Below, one piece after another: positions 25,401 to 33,611 of a DNA stretch of 64,000 nt. The DNA comes from Anolis sagrei. Taxonomy: Eukaryota; Chordata; Lepidosauria; Squamata; Anolidae. The notes beneath the pieces were generated by a model. It saw only the letters and a list, made by a program, of their open reading frames with translations. It was not told the origin of the DNA and made no database searches. Where the stretch lies: NCBI RefSeq assembly GCF_037176765.1, contig NC_090023.1, forward strand, positions 127,915,866 to 127,979,865, read 5' to 3'. The position numbers and the translations under genes were made by a program. Position 1 is the stretch's first letter, and each line of letters begins with the position of its first letter.

Positions 25401-25684
25401 GAACCAAGAGAGTAAACTGCTCAGATGTAGAATTCCAGCTGCAAAATGTTTGTATTGTAGCCTAAAGAGTTTTGTGCCCAAAGTTCTGAAATATCCCTTC
25501 TTAGTTGTGTGAATTTCTATGGGTTTGTGAAAGTCACCGGTTCCGCTTGCTGTTAAACTGTTTTTCAGGTCCCAAAGGCAAGCAGCTTGAAGGCACAGAA
25601 TGTCCCCTCCACGTAGTCCATCCGCCGACTGGGGAGGAGTTTGCACTAGGCTGTGGAGTCTGCAGAAATGCACATACTTTTTAG
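98..25684 (+). CDS. MYCBP2: MYCBP2 (PHR1/PAM) E3 ubiquitin ligase, last 21 coding exons; 5' part lies outside the window
   Basis: MYCBP2 is a giant RING-Cys-relay E3 ligase of neurons that esterifies Thr/Ser and controls axon growth and synapse formation. Coding exons read from frame and splice sites: 98-258, 1508-1664, 2188-2412, 2750-2815, 4580-4819, 5868-5966, 6692-6772, 7781-8047, 8201-8484, 8688-8784, 10460-10579, 11469-11570, 15473-15601, 15719-15851, 17100-17203, 18467-18655, 20086-20193, 22281-22490, 23467-23574, 23687-23852, 25569-25684 (TAG). All junctions keep frame. The product is nearly identical to the human protein as I remember it: [18 protein letters not shown] near the start, the DOC-like segment ([20 protein letters not shown]) in exons 2188-4819, the RING exon pair 18467-20193 ([19 protein letters not shown]) and the tandem-cysteine tail ([23 protein letters not shown]) ending in [10 protein letters not shown]. 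The borders are GT-AG except one GC donor at 1665. Whole-gene identity is very secure; the first exon may be joined to upstream exons not seen here. Confidence 0.97.
890..1000 (+). repeat. L2-like 3' tail with (TTA)n
   Basis: GCCGCCCTGAGTTCCTCTGG followed by a run of TTATTATT is the recurring squamate L2-type tail motif. Only the tail is recognisable. Confidence 0.6.
1180..1313. mobile_element. Palindromic hAT-like MITE
   Basis: GTGGGCAACCTTTGGCTC and GGGCTGAAGGTTGCCCATGC are inverted ends around paired TTTTGGACTTCAACTCCCAG and TGTTGGAGTCCAAAACACC blocks. No clear target duplication remains. Confidence 0.65.
1508..1664 (+). CDS. MYCBP2: MYCBP2 exon with a non-canonical GC donor
   Basis: The exon encodes [16 protein letters not shown] and continues to SGFEAISQ. 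Its acceptor is a normal TTTTTCAG. Its frame ends exactly on a CAG codon at 1664 and the next two bases are GC, in the context CAG|GCAAGT. No in-frame GT nearby would keep the conserved join to the next exon, which starts with [11 protein letters not shown] at 2188. GC-AG introns are a known minor class handled by the major spliceosome, so the exon should still be used. Confidence 0.9.
2926..3064. mobile_element. Palindromic hAT-like MITE with 8-bp target duplication
   Basis: Two arms of about 60 bases (CAGGCATGGGCAAACTTTGG ... TTTTGGACATCAACTCCCAC and their reverse) fold on a short centre. AAATAGAG is repeated at 2918-2925 and 3065-3072. Same family as copies at 1180, 51885 and 52106. Confidence 0.8.
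3738..3830 (-). repeat. L2-like 3' tail, (TTTA)n, reverse orientation
   Basis: (TTTA)n followed by TATATACCGCAATTCTCAGC and GGGGGCGACTCATTGCGG is the reversed tail motif seen in at least eight places in this window. Confidence 0.6.
6310..6484 (+). mobile_element. CR1 LINE 3' end
   Basis: The text GTTGGACTGGATGGCCCACG followed by TCTTCCAACTCTATGATTCTGTGA is the classical CR1 3' end with its ATTCT-type tail. Upstream to about 6310 is matching CR1 3' UTR (GTGGTGGAGGCTCCTTC). 5'-truncated. Confidence 0.85.
7330..7390 (-). mobile_element. Bov-B LINE 3' end fragment
   Basis: Plus-strand text GTTCATTCGTTCAGTC...GACTCTTCGTGACCTCATGG matches the reverse complement of the Bov-B (RTE) 3' end seen at two other places in this window. 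It is very short and runs into a small tandem repeat of TGACATACAATACAATAC to about 7440. Confidence 0.6.
9815..10290 (+). mobile_element. L2-like LINE 3' fragment
   Basis: A block AAATTGTGGAATAAATTGCC, AGAAGAGCTGCAACACCTAG and, some 400 bases later, GGGAGGGGTGGGTAAGAAAT AATAATAA reads as the 3' part of an L2-like element with an AAT tail. It lies in the MYCBP2 intron 8785-10459, the rest of which shows nothing I recognise. Confidence 0.5.
11990..12525 (+). repeat. Pyrimidine (CCTT/CTTT)n tract
   Basis: More than 500 bases are almost all C and T on the plus strand, in degenerate CTTT, CCTT and CCCTT units with one short interruption near 12160-12185. It lies inside the Helitron and explains several long Ser/Phe/Leu/Pro-rich or Lys/Glu/Arg-rich open frames there. 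Confidence 0.9.
13005..13915 (+). repeat. GT/G-rich tandem satellite inside the Helitron
   Basis: The left half is a short unit of about 40-60 bases built from GTGTGTGTGTG, CCGC and GGGGGGAGTGAGGGGGCG, repeated about six times. The right half is a longer unit of about 150 bases, marked by CTTACCGGCGTGAG-like landmarks near 13369, 13532, 13679 and 13828, repeated three to four times. Many G runs could form quadruplexes. Open reading frames across it are artefacts of composition. Confidence 0.85.
14548..14800 (-). repeat. L2-like 3' tail followed by AT-rich repeat
   Basis: (ATTT)n then TATATGCCGCCCTTCTCACC and GGGGACTCAGAGCGGCTTAC marks the reversed tail; a TATTA-rich stretch follows. It lies just beyond the Helitron in the same MYCBP2 intron. 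Confidence 0.65.
15222..15400 (-). mobile_element. Bov-B LINE 3' fragment, 5'-truncated
   Basis: The segment carries the Bov-B 3' end in reverse orientation (CATTCGTTCAGTCGCTTCC, CATGGACCATCCCACGCCAG, CTTCAAGGATACTATCCATC). It is heavily 5'-truncated and lies just upstream of the MYCBP2 exon at 15473. Confidence 0.75.
17694..17960 (-). mobile_element. CR1 LINE 3' end, reverse orientation
   Basis: AGAATCATAGAATAGGGAAAG at the left border is the reversed CR1 tail, followed by GGCCATCCAGCCTCTGTTTA and related 3' UTR text to about 17960. It lies in a MYCBP2 intron. Confidence 0.85.
18467..20193 (+). CDS. MYCBP2: MYCBP2 exon pair encoding the RING finger
   Basis: Exons 18467-18655 and 20086-20193 encode a Cys/His-rich lead ([17 protein letters not shown]) followed by the RING core [19 protein letters not shown] and SCPICK. 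The RING recruits the charged E2 in the RING-Cys-relay mechanism known for this protein. The residue after QCC reads Cys (codon TGC), where I recall Arg in the human protein; TGC is one CpG transition from CGC. The intron between them (18656-20085) holds a mariner-like element with a nested LINE-like tail. Confidence 0.93.
19093..19833. mobile_element. Tc1/mariner-type element with TA target and nested L2-like insertion
   Basis: The left end CTGTATTTATTTAAGTATAA and the right end (reversed: TCGTATTTATTCAAGTCTAA) form imperfect terminal inverted repeats, flanked by TA at 19091-19092 and 19834-19835. Inner parts also pair (CACCTCAATT on both arms). The centre is interrupted by an L2-like tail starting with (TTTA)n at about 19207 and running to about 19430. 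No transposase frame is seen. Confidence 0.65.
20648..20975. mobile_element. Probable DNA-transposon MITE (Tigger-like ends)
   Basis: The left part TCAGTCCCCAAGTTACGAAC and the right part GTAACTCAGTGACTTCCTGT are roughly inverted copies, as in Tc1/mariner Tigger-type MITEs. Borders are not exact. It lies in the MYCBP2 intron 20194-22280. Confidence 0.4.
21244..21711. mobile_element. hAT-type MITE with 8-bp target duplication
   Basis: Ends CAGTGATTCCCAACCTGTGG and (reversed) TGGTGGTTTCCAACCTTTTT are inverted, and GTGTAAAG is directly repeated at 21236-21243 and 21712-21719, the 8-bp duplication of hAT insertion. A second, shorter copy of the family in the opposite direction is at 28549-28797. 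Confidence 0.85.
22281..25684 (+). CDS. MYCBP2: MYCBP2 C-terminal tandem-cysteine (Cys-relay) domain exons
   Basis: Exons 22281-22490, 23467-23574, 23687-23852 and 25569-25684 encode the linker helix ([19 protein letters not shown]) and the cysteine-dense domain that receives ubiquitin from the RING-bound E2 and relays it between two cysteines to a Thr substrate. Cysteine pairs are visible in [39 protein letters not shown] and CNACHDD. The frame closes with [10 protein letters not shown] and TAG at 25682-25684. No cysteine of the core appears to be missing compared with the human sequence I recall. Confidence 0.93.
22825..23035. repeat. Interspersed repeat, unclassified
   Basis: GTGCATCTATGCAGTAGAAT, CCTGGGATTTGTAGTTTGGT and GATTCTACAGTGTAGATATA form a repeat whose ends pair loosely. 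A related copy is at about 27170-27390, and another appears split at 31630-31730 and 32085-32150. A DNA-transposon MITE is likely, but borders are unclear. Confidence 0.45.
24903..24936. other. Perfect 15-bp hairpin with 4-base loop
   Basis: TCTGGGGTTTTTTCT at 24903-24917 pairs exactly with AGAAAAAACCCCAGA at 24922-24936 around AATA. Outer bases (CATCTTTTTTT and AAAAAAGATG) extend the pairing with an internal loop. It lies in the last MYCBP2 intron. Confidence 0.85.
24989..25211. mobile_element. hAT-type MITE with target duplication ATCTAGAT
   Basis: Left end CAGGACTTCTTAAACATTTT and reversed right end CAAAGTGTTTTAAAATAGAG are related inverted ends with CTCGTGACCCC/GGGGTCGCGAC internal blocks. 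The 8-bp direct repeat ATCTAGAT is exact at 24981-24988 and 25212-25219. It lies in the last MYCBP2 intron. Confidence 0.85.
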
Positions 25685-26370
25685 TCCATAGTTCTCTCAT
25701 TTGCCAGAACAAAGCTGCTGTCATCCCATAAGTGTCCTGAGTTCAGTATAAACCACACCTAAAAAGAGTATGGGACCATTTCATAATCCAGGGAAAAGAA
25801 GAAAGGTTGCAGCGCGAGAAGGATGCCAAATACCATGTACATAATCCTTGCTATGGGAAATTGACATTTATGACCCAAGAAATCAAATCTTGTGAGGTGT
25901 TTGCATGTGGCCATTACGCGCATCAGCTAAGAAGCATTGGACACTTACAAATAAATAATTGCTATCAAAGAAGCATTTAAAGGCTCTGTTTCCATGGACT
26001 CCAAATGATGCTGGATATCAGATGAAGAAAAAGTTGATTATTGTATACTGACTTTTTTTGTAATTCTGTACAATTGTAACTGCATCACGGGTAGGGGTGG
26101 AAAACAGAAGTATTCTGGTTTATTTCTTAGACTGTTATTTAAAAAAAGTGTTAGGAAGGCATAAATGTATCCAGTATCACACTGTATATATAAGATCAAT
26201 GTTTGTCCTGTATAAGAATTACTAAATTGTAAACAGCAGTTTCATTTAAACTTCTGGGTTATGTTTGAGCCTGAAATTTTAATGAAGTGCAATACTGAGT
26301 GTGCCTCATATCTTGCAGCTGTAAACATAATGGAATGTATATGTCAATAAAGCCGCTGTACATTTTTATA
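25685..26370 (+). other. MYCBP2: MYCBP2 3' UTR with polyadenylation signal
   Basis: About 0.7 kb of A+T-rich non-coding DNA follows the stop codon. A canonical AATAAA at 26346-26351 is followed by a T-rich stretch and is the best candidate for the poly(A) site. A further AATAAA near 26946 could serve as a distal site. Confidence 0.6.
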
Positions 26371-27887
26371 CAGTGAAAGTCTAATGAATTCGTAAGAACT
26401 TTCTTTTGAAGCAGCTGAAGTCCCTCTTTTCATAACTATTAAATTCAGAATTCAGAAAACAAATGCTTTTTTGTCCATTTTCGTATGGTGTTTTAGCACA
26501 TAAAATCTGCTCATTGTCTTCTTTAAAGTAGTTGAGACGACCTTAGGCTCTCCTTGTTACATCATAACCCACATTGATATAATCTGTTAACCATACAATT
26601 TTTAAAGAGATAAAATTCCTCAAGCATAGTAGTACTCCAGTTAATTTAAAAACATGTATTTGAACAAATCCCTAAACAGCAGGTAGAAGCATCACAAGGA
26701 AAGTGACTTCTAGGTTCACTTTTTTTGATTTTCAGCCTAGGTTCAGCCTTTTTGATTTTTGAGAAGGCCAAAAAAAGCAAGCAAAATCCTCTAGATTTTT
26801 TCCCAAGAACCCTAAAATATATATCCATTTTACTTGAAGTGATGCATATTTCCAGGTAATCCTATCATCTACCATATTTTATAAGAACTTATTTTTTTCT
26901 TCAATTATGGTCATCTGGTGAAGATTTGATAGAACTGTTGTACGGTAATAAAATGCTTAAATAACTTTGTTAACACCCCACCCCACCCCCCCACACACAC
27001 ATGGCATTGTGTGCCTGGGGCTTATAAATGAAGCTAAAATGTTTAGGCCAACCATGTTCAGCCCTTTTAGCATCTGGCAGTGGTGGAAATGATTTGCAGG
27101 GGCAGTTGGTGGCTTCTATAACAGTGAGGTGGTGAATATTCTCTGTCTTCTATTCCACTCTTTTATGAATCCTTTCACAGTACACAGTTATAGTACAATA
27201 GTTCCACTTCAGCTGCTGTCACTGTCTCTTGTGGGATCCTGGGATTTGCAGTGTGATGAGGCCTTCCAGATCTCTGCCTGAGCATTTTGAATATTTTCTC
27301 TAAACTTCAAATCCCTGTAGTTTATATAATGTTTTGTTGGTAACTAAAGTGTAACCGTCACACTATAAATATGCAGCATGAAAGTACCCTCAAGTCAACG
27401 ATTTGTTCAGCACCTTGGATAGGTCCTGTGAAATCCAGTGTCACTTAATAGCTAACACTAGCTAGCATTAGTAAGAGTTTTCACACTTGGAAAGTCACCG
27501 GTTCATCAGCCATAGTAGTCTTTCAAAGGAAATGATGTCATTTTGAACACAATTCTTGGAAATGGTGTCTTATTTTCTTCCATGTCTAATTCTTTTTAAC
27601 TCAAGAATCAAAATCACATTTGTTTTTCAGGGCAGAAGGGTAAGTGGAACAGACTTGCCATGTTATGATGATGGCCTTCACATTCAGATATTGGGGGCTC
27701 AGGATTAATAAACCATGATTTGCTTTGCAATATACTTTCTTGACTCATGTAACATAAGAATAATAATGTGTTTTTAACAGTAGGTAGTGGCTTTCCCAAA
27801 TGTAACTTTTCCTTTTGGTGAGGGTTAAGAGTATTATATGCTGATCCAAGGTTGGCCCAAGATATGTTGCTGTCTAACAAATGCCAT

Positions 27888-28110
27888 ATAGTCTTAGACT
27901 TTGAAGGGGCCTCATGGGCCTTCTACTCCAACACCCTGCACAGTTAAAGATCTCCAGCTACAACATCAGCAGCAGGTAGCTGCCCTGTCGCTTTCTGAAG
28001 GAGACTCTACCAACACTCTAGGCAACAGATTCCTTTGCTAAACTTTTCCCACTCAAGGGTTTCCTTCAATCAAAATCTACCTTTCCATGACACCCAACAA
28101 CTTCTGCCTA
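27888..28110 (-). mobile_element. CR1-like LINE fragment, diverged
   Basis: Reversed and diverged CR1 3' sequence is recognisable (CTCATGGGCCTTCTACTCCA, CACAGTTAAAGATCTCCAGC, CTTCTGCCTAATGG). It lies between MYCBP2 and FBXL3. Confidence 0.6.
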
Positions 28111-28548
28111 ATGGTAAGGCTAGCCATGTTAGGGAATTCTCCCCAAAATAACAGAGCATCCAGTAATATAAACAGGATTCTTAATTGCACAGTCAGCTCA
28201 AAGCAATTGGAAAGGGGAAGTGTCATATGGCTGCAAAAGAATTTTTGAGCTTAGCAGGCAAAGATGCAGAATTCAATCCTCTGACGTTCCAAAAAAAAAT
28301 TCTTTACAAATAAGAACAACATTCCTTGATAGGAACGACATTCCTTGATGAGTCCCCTCCGGGGTGAGAAGGGCGGGGTAGAAATAAATAATAATAAATA
28401 AATAGGGAAGAATTGGGTCTAAGCTTCTCTCTAACTCCATAACTTCTAAGCTCCAAAACAAGAGGAAAAACCTTCAAAGAACTACATCTCTTCGAACTCA
28501 GATTAGAGAGAAGTCTGAGTGCCAAGATGAAGAAGCAGAAGACTTAAA

Positions 28549-28797
28549 CTTTTTTTGTGACCAGGCACCACTTTGACCAGGGACCACTCTCCAACATTAG
28601 CACCAAAAAGGGTTACTATTCAGTTGTTGGTCAGCTTTAGATTTGGTTATTTGGGGTGCTGAATCAGAAAGAGAGCGGGGTGGTGGTGGTGCGAAACAAG
28701 TCGCTCTTGTTGCAACGATGTAGTAATGGTAAGGCTGCGGGCCATATTTTAGTTCTTGCGGACCACTGGGTCCATGGACCACAGGTTGGAAACCACT
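28549..28797. mobile_element. hAT-type MITE, same family as 21244-21711, shorter
   Basis: The right part TGGACCACAGGTTGGAAACC and the left part ACCAGGGACCACTCTCCAAC match the 21244-21711 family in reverse. GACTTAAA is repeated exactly at 28541-28548 and 28798-28805. Confidence 0.8.
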
Positions 28798-29099
28798 GAC
28801 TTAAAGGCATGCAACCTGAAGAGAATCCATTCCAGTTCACCAATCAGAGCAGAGAGAGAGAACAAATCCATACATTCCAACTGACATTCAGGAGCCAGAG
28901 GAAAAGGGATTCCCTCACCCTTTTCTAAAGCTAACTGTTCCTCGTTGAGGACTGCAGACTTGAGCAGGGTGAGGTTGACTTCCAACAAACAGACAGTGGA
29001 CTGCCAACTTGCGGCGACCTTGACGTTTTCATTCAACCCCACTGTTCGCGATTTTGGGTTTGATTTTTCTTTTCTTTTGTCTTCTCTCTGTCACTTTTA

Positions 29100-29560
29100 C
29101 TTCTGCGCCCAATGACAGCGAGAGCGTCGCGGGGAACCCGGAAGTGTGAGCCGGAGACAAGAAGACCGCGCCTCTTCATGAGGGCGGGGCGGCTTCCCAA
29201 GAGAGGTTGGTTGGGGGTAGGTCCCGTGCGAAGCTCGCGCATGCGTCCTGAGGGCCCGCTCCGTCGCAGAGTCGCAGGGGCCGCCATTTTGGTTTCCCGC
29301 GGCCTCAGGGGCGCGCCGGTGCCGAAGTAAACAAGGAGGCGGCGACGTCGAGGAGAGGGAGCGTACGGCGGGAGCGCGAGCCCCGTTCGGCTGGCGTTTA
29401 GTCGGGGGACGGTAGGGCGGCGAGGAGCTCTGCTGTGACGGATGAGGAGGCGTCGCAGGCCCGGCCTGGGCTGAGGAGGCCGCAGGTGAGGGAGCGAGCG
29501 GGTGGGTGGGCGCGCGGGAGGGAGGAAGGGAGGGCCCGTCTCCTTGGCAACCCCCTCCAC
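29100..29560 (+). promoter_or_regulatory. FBXL3: CpG island promoter and untranslated first exon of FBXL3
   Basis: The stretch is strongly G+C- and CpG-rich, unlike the A+T-rich surroundings. It carries an NRF1-like palindrome (GCGCATGCGT, about 29237-29246) and a textbook YY1 motif (GCCGCCATTTTGG, 29280-29292) in the orientation usual just downstream of a start site. A 5' splice site CCGCAG|GTGAGG at 29485/29486 would end a non-coding exon 1, to be joined to 33611, one base before the FBXL3 ATG. Transcription start is inferred to lie near 29270-29300. Long open frames on both strands here are G+C artefacts. Confidence 0.75.
29442..29474 (+). CDS. Short upstream ORF in the FBXL3 5' UTR exon
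   Basis: An ATG in the inferred untranslated exon opens a ten-codon frame MRRRRRPGLG that stops with TGA before the splice donor. Such a uORF could lower translation of FBXL3. It depends on the start site lying upstream of 29442, which is inferred and not shown. Confidence 0.3.
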   Translation: MRRRRRPGLG

Positions 29561-29914
29561 CCAACGAGCCAATCCCCAGCCCAGATTTGGGCTCGCCCGA
29601 GCCGCCTTTTCCTGGAGCTTTTCGCCTGTGATTTGGGGACTGTTGGGCCGGGCACCCCTTCTTGCAAAAAAGCGAGGAGTTCAGCGTGTTCTTGGGCTCC
29701 TCCTCATTTAAAGGAGCATTTCGGCCTGCTTCTGGGAGAAGGTAAGCTGAAGGGGAGAGGTGGATTTCTCCCTTTCTCTGCATCTTCTCACCCCACGTCC
29801 ACCCGGCCAGGAGCTGAGGGCGCTTCTGTAAGATGGATGCACTTGGGCCCCGCTTGAACTGCCCGTGGCTCAATACTGTGGAATCTTGGGATTTGTAGTA
29901 TTACAAAGAGCTTA

Positions 29915-30047
29915 GCCCCCTTCCACACAACTGAATACAATCGCACATTATCAGCATTGAACATGGCAGTGTGGACTCAGATAACCCAGTTCAAAGCAGA
30001 TATTGTGGGATTTTCTGTCTTAATATTCTGCCTGTGCGGAAGGACCC
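29915..30047. mobile_element. PIF/Harbinger-type MITE with TTA target
   Basis: GCCCCCTTCCACACA at the left and TGTGCGGAAGGACCC at the right are inverted, flanked by TTA at 29912-29914 and 30048-30050. The inside shares CAGTGTGGACTCAGATAACC with other copies of the family. Confidence 0.75.
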
Positions 30048-30067
30048 TTAGTCTTTCCTCCCGAATT

Positions 30068-30600
30068 ATATTTATTTATTTATATCCCGCTTTATTTCTC
30101 TATGCAAAGAGTCAAAGCGACTCACAATCAAAAACATTACAACTTCAAATATACAATAATAAAAACAGTGTATCATTATATACTATTATATATTATTATT
30201 ATTAAACTCTCCCGCAGGACTCGATGCGGCTTACAAAGGCCAAGGCCTCTACAACAGTACAAACCTAAGCAAATTAAAATAATTAAAGCAATCTAAAACA
30301 ACAAGCAATGAACAATCCAATAAGACACAATAAAACTGGGCCGGGCCAGAGTAAGGGTACAAGGGTTAAAAGTGCTGATGTGACAGGTGGAAATGAGGCT
30401 TATGGACAGTGCAGTGTGCAGCGATCTTGGCTCTAATAAAGTGCTTGTGGGACTTGGTAATGAAAAGTTTCCTATTCAGGAAAGGCACATCGGAACAGCC
30501 AGGTCTTCAAGTTCTTTCTGAAGACTGCCAATGTAGGGGCCTGTCTAAGATCTTTGGGGAGGGTGTTCCAGAGTCGGAACACCCTCCCCAAAGTTATAAA
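30068..30600 (-). repeat. Two nested L2-like tails and L2-like body
   Basis: ATTTATTTATATCCCGC and, after an AT-rich stretch, TCTCCCGCAGGACTCGATGC are two reversed tails. GGCACATCGGAACAGCCAGG to GGGGAGGGTGTTCCAGAGTC is L2-like body text; the last 20 bases form an inverted repeat with the following GGAACACCCTCCCC. Confidence 0.5.
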
Positions 30601-31561
30601 TATAACTCCCCAGAGTTATATATTATCAGTAGTATATATTATATTAATTTATATTATATTTGATATATTAGTATTATATTACAACATCTATATAAATAAA
30701 AATGTAATGTTCAATTGTGGGATTAACAGAACTCAAAAACCACTGTACGAATTGACACCAAATTTCGAAACAAGACACCTAACAACCCAATGTATGGCCT
30801 TCACTAAAAAAAATGATTTTGTCATTTGGGAGTTGTAGTTGCTGGAATTTATAGTTAACCTACAATCAAAGGGCATTCTGAACTCCACCAACGATGGAAT
30901 TGAACCAAACTTAGCACACAGTTCTCCTGTGAACAACAGAAAATACTGGAAGGGTTTGGTGGGCAGTGTCCTTTGATTTTGGAATTGTAGTTCACCTACA
31001 TCCAGAGATCACTGTGGACTCAAACAATGGTGGATCTGGACACAATCAAAAACATTACAACTTCAAATATACAGTAATAAAACAGTATATCATTATATAC
31101 TATTATATATTATCAGTAGTATATATTATATTATATTAATTATATTTAATATATTAGTATTATATTACAACATTATTATTATATATTATATTGTAATGTA
31201 TTATTAGTATTGTATTACATTATAATATTACTACCAATGTTTTATTTATATGTAATATATTATTATATTATATATTAGTATTATATTACAACATTATATA
31301 TTATATTGTAATGTATTATTAGTATTGCATTACATTATAATATTATTACCAATGTTATATGTATATGTAATATATTATTAGCCTAGCACAATATTAGCAT
31401 TATTTATTATTATATTGTACTACACCACTGTACTGCAATATTATTAGTAATATTACATGTAATATATAATATACAATTTTTCTATTATGTATTATTATAT
31501 TGTGCTATATTATTATACCACAATATATATAATACACTATCAGTATATTTTATATATATAT

Positions 31562-31592
<31 letters not shown>

Positions 31593-31620
31593 TAGTATTA
31601 TATAATATATTGTACTATGT
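30600..31620. repeat. AT-rich repeat tract (TATTA-type)
   Basis: Apart from the Helitron fragment, the stretch is a degenerate mixture of TATTA, TATATT and AATAT units, ending in an (AC)n run at about 31576-31592. Nothing coding is visible. Confidence 0.75.
30687..31040 (+). mobile_element. Helitron 5' fragment in the FBXL3 first intron
   Basis: The segment begins A|TCTATATAAATAAAAATG at 30687, the same 5' end as the larger Helitron at 11894-14244, and continues with related internal sequence (GTCATTTGGGAGTTGTAGTT, ACTCCACCAACGATGGAATT, TGGTTCAATTCC-like blocks). No CTAG hairpin end is seen; the match stops near 31040 where a copy of flanking L2-like sequence begins. Confidence 0.6.
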
Positions 31621-31867
31621 TATAAGTTGATACCCCTTAAAACTACAAATCCTGTGTTTCCGTAGCATTGAGCCAATGCCCGTTAAAGTTACCCTTTCTG
31701 GTACCTCACCAAACTACATGACAACTACATGATCTCTGTTTCTGTGAGAGGAGGGGTCTAAAAGGCTGGAGAAAGTCTGCAGTTGGCACTCTCTTTTTCC
31801 TGCATCCTCTACTGCTATGGCCACCCCATCAGAGGCTGAGGATGCATCTCCCCTAATTCTCAGTCTA

Positions 31868-32095
31868 GGTGCAGGGAATGCTGTGGATGTAGCATATCTT
31901 GATTTCAGTAAGGCCTTCAACAAAGTCCCCCATGACCTTCTTGCAAACTAGCCAAATGTGGGCTAAGCAATGCTACTATTAGGTGGATCTGTAATTAGTT
32001 AAGCGACCAAACCCAAAGGGTGCTCACCAAGGGTTCATCTTCACTCTGGAAAGTAGTAACTGGTGGAGTGCCGCAGGGTTTGGTGCCTCACCAAA
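31868..32095 (+). mobile_element. CR1-like LINE reverse transcriptase fragment
   Basis: A plus-strand frame reads NAVDVAYLDFSKAFNKVPHD LL, the conserved RT block of CR1/Jockey-type LINEs, and a following stretch reads GGVPQGLV, the next RT motif. Only some 230 bases remain. It is inserted into an older repeat whose halves lie at about 31630-31730 and 32085-32150. Confidence 0.75.
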
Positions 32096-32149
32096 CTACA
32101 AATCCCAAGATTCCAAGGCACTTAGTTCAACAGTGTAGATGCACCCATA

Positions 32150-33020
32150 AACTGCTAGTAAGGAAAAGAAGTCTGAATTCAATGTGATCCTTTACTCAAT
32201 ATCTTCTGAAGTGGGAGAGTGGTATACATGTACTAGAACAAATTTCAGTACAACATGCTAATGTAAGCCTATGCTAATATAGTACAGTGGATCACTTATC
32301 TATAATGTATAACTCCTGGGCCTATAATGTATAATTCCTGAGAAAGAGGCTGTGCAGTATCTGTAATGTTGTCAATAACTGCTTTTGTGGGCTTGAATCA
32401 TATTGAGATGTAGAATAATATTAGTGCTTGTGATATCTGCCACTTTAGATGTGTGATTAAGTGGCAATTCAGAGAATCTTCTTATGTTTGGGTCCTGCAT
32501 TCCAGATGGATAGACTAATTCAAGGAAGCTACAGCCCAGAAACTGCAAGATCTGAGCAAGGCTGTTAATGAAAGGGTGACTTGGAGGTCTCTCATTCACC
32601 ATAAGTCAAAGTAGACTTCATGACAGTTAACCAAACAGATATGCATTATTTTATGATATTGTTTCGTTCTTATAGTTCTCAAGACTCTGGATTTAAATAT
32701 TTTCAAAGTCTTGCAGATATTTTCTCCTCTTTATCTTCAAACAGTACAGCAAAAAGTAATTAAAACGGAATACGATGGATAGCTGTTTGGCTTGTTTCTA
32801 TGTAACAAGTCTGCACAGTGTAAACAATACCAAATATTTAACTTGTCTAATCAGAAAATACCTGGGGTTTGTTTATTTTTCATTAGAGGTTTTGATAGAT
32901 TAAGTCAGGCCTACATAACATGGGAGAGGCCAAAATTAGATAGGCTAAGCCTCTTGGGGCCACAAATAGATTTTTAGCACTTCACTTTCCAAGTATGTTA
33001 TAATTAATTAATAATTAGGA
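32150..33020. other. FBXL3 first intron, unannotated part
   Basis: About 0.9 kb of A+T-rich intron in which I see no gene, clear repeat or structured element. Confidence 0.5.
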
Positions 33021-33024
33021 TCAT

Positions 33025-33210
33025 TGTTGTTGTTGTTGTTGTGTGCCTTCAGATCTTTTGAGACTTAGAGCAACCCTGTCACAGAGGTTTTATTGTCAAG
33101 ATTTATTCAGAGGGGACCAGCCATTATCTTTCTCTGAGAGAGTGTGACTTTTCTAAAATCACTGAGTGAGTTCAGAGCTTTAGTTTAAACCACAACACCA
33201 CACTTTCTTA
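33025..33210 (-). repeat. Old amniote SINE-like repeat
   Basis: (TTG)n, then GTGTGCCTTCAGATCTTTTG, AGCAACCCTGTCACAGAGGT and a stretch ending in CCACAACACCACACTT, is a widespread reptile SINE pattern in reverse. A second copy is at about 62410-62600 and a more diverged one at about 5010-5200. Confidence 0.5.
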
Positions 33211-33611
33211 ATTAATTCTATCTCTTTTTCCTTCTTCTCTTTCTTTCTCTCTTTAGTTCCAAATGATAGTAATCAAAGTATGATGGTGTTAGGGTGTTAG
33301 GCCCAATTTGAAATTGCTATACTTGGTCCCATATACTGAAATAACACAGAAAGCACTATGTTATCTCTGTTCAACATACCTTTCACTGTTTATCATTATC
33401 TTGTGTTCATAAATGGCAAATTTACCAGACAGCGCTACAAAAATAACTTTATAATCTGAAAACAAGCGTATTTTGTACCTTTGCATTTTTCACTATTAGA
33501 TTTTATATTATTTGGGTAGAATAATAAAGAGGAGGAGATCATGCCTAGTCTTAGGAAAATGCTTTCTAATGTATGAAAAATTTATCTTGAAAATGTTCTT
33601 ATTTTAATAGA

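Larger units (their letters stand above)
26371..29099. other. Intergenic space between MYCBP2 and FBXL3
   Basis: About 2.7 kb without a gene I can support. It holds a C/A-rich simple stretch near 26975-27001, an unclassified repeat at 27170-27390, a diverged CR1 piece, an L2-like tail at about 28346-28405 and the hAT MITE at 28549-28797. Confidence 0.6.

Noticed and set aside
29112-29330. Coding start for FBXL3 inside the CpG island
   Set aside because: The conserved N-terminal MKRGGR sits at 33612 right after an acceptor, so the island exon is untranslated.
29033-29873. Minus-strand frames of 179 and 258 codons across the FBXL3 promoter
   Set aside because: G+C-rich CpG-island DNA leaves frames open by chance; no family resemblance and antisense to the FBXL3 first exon.
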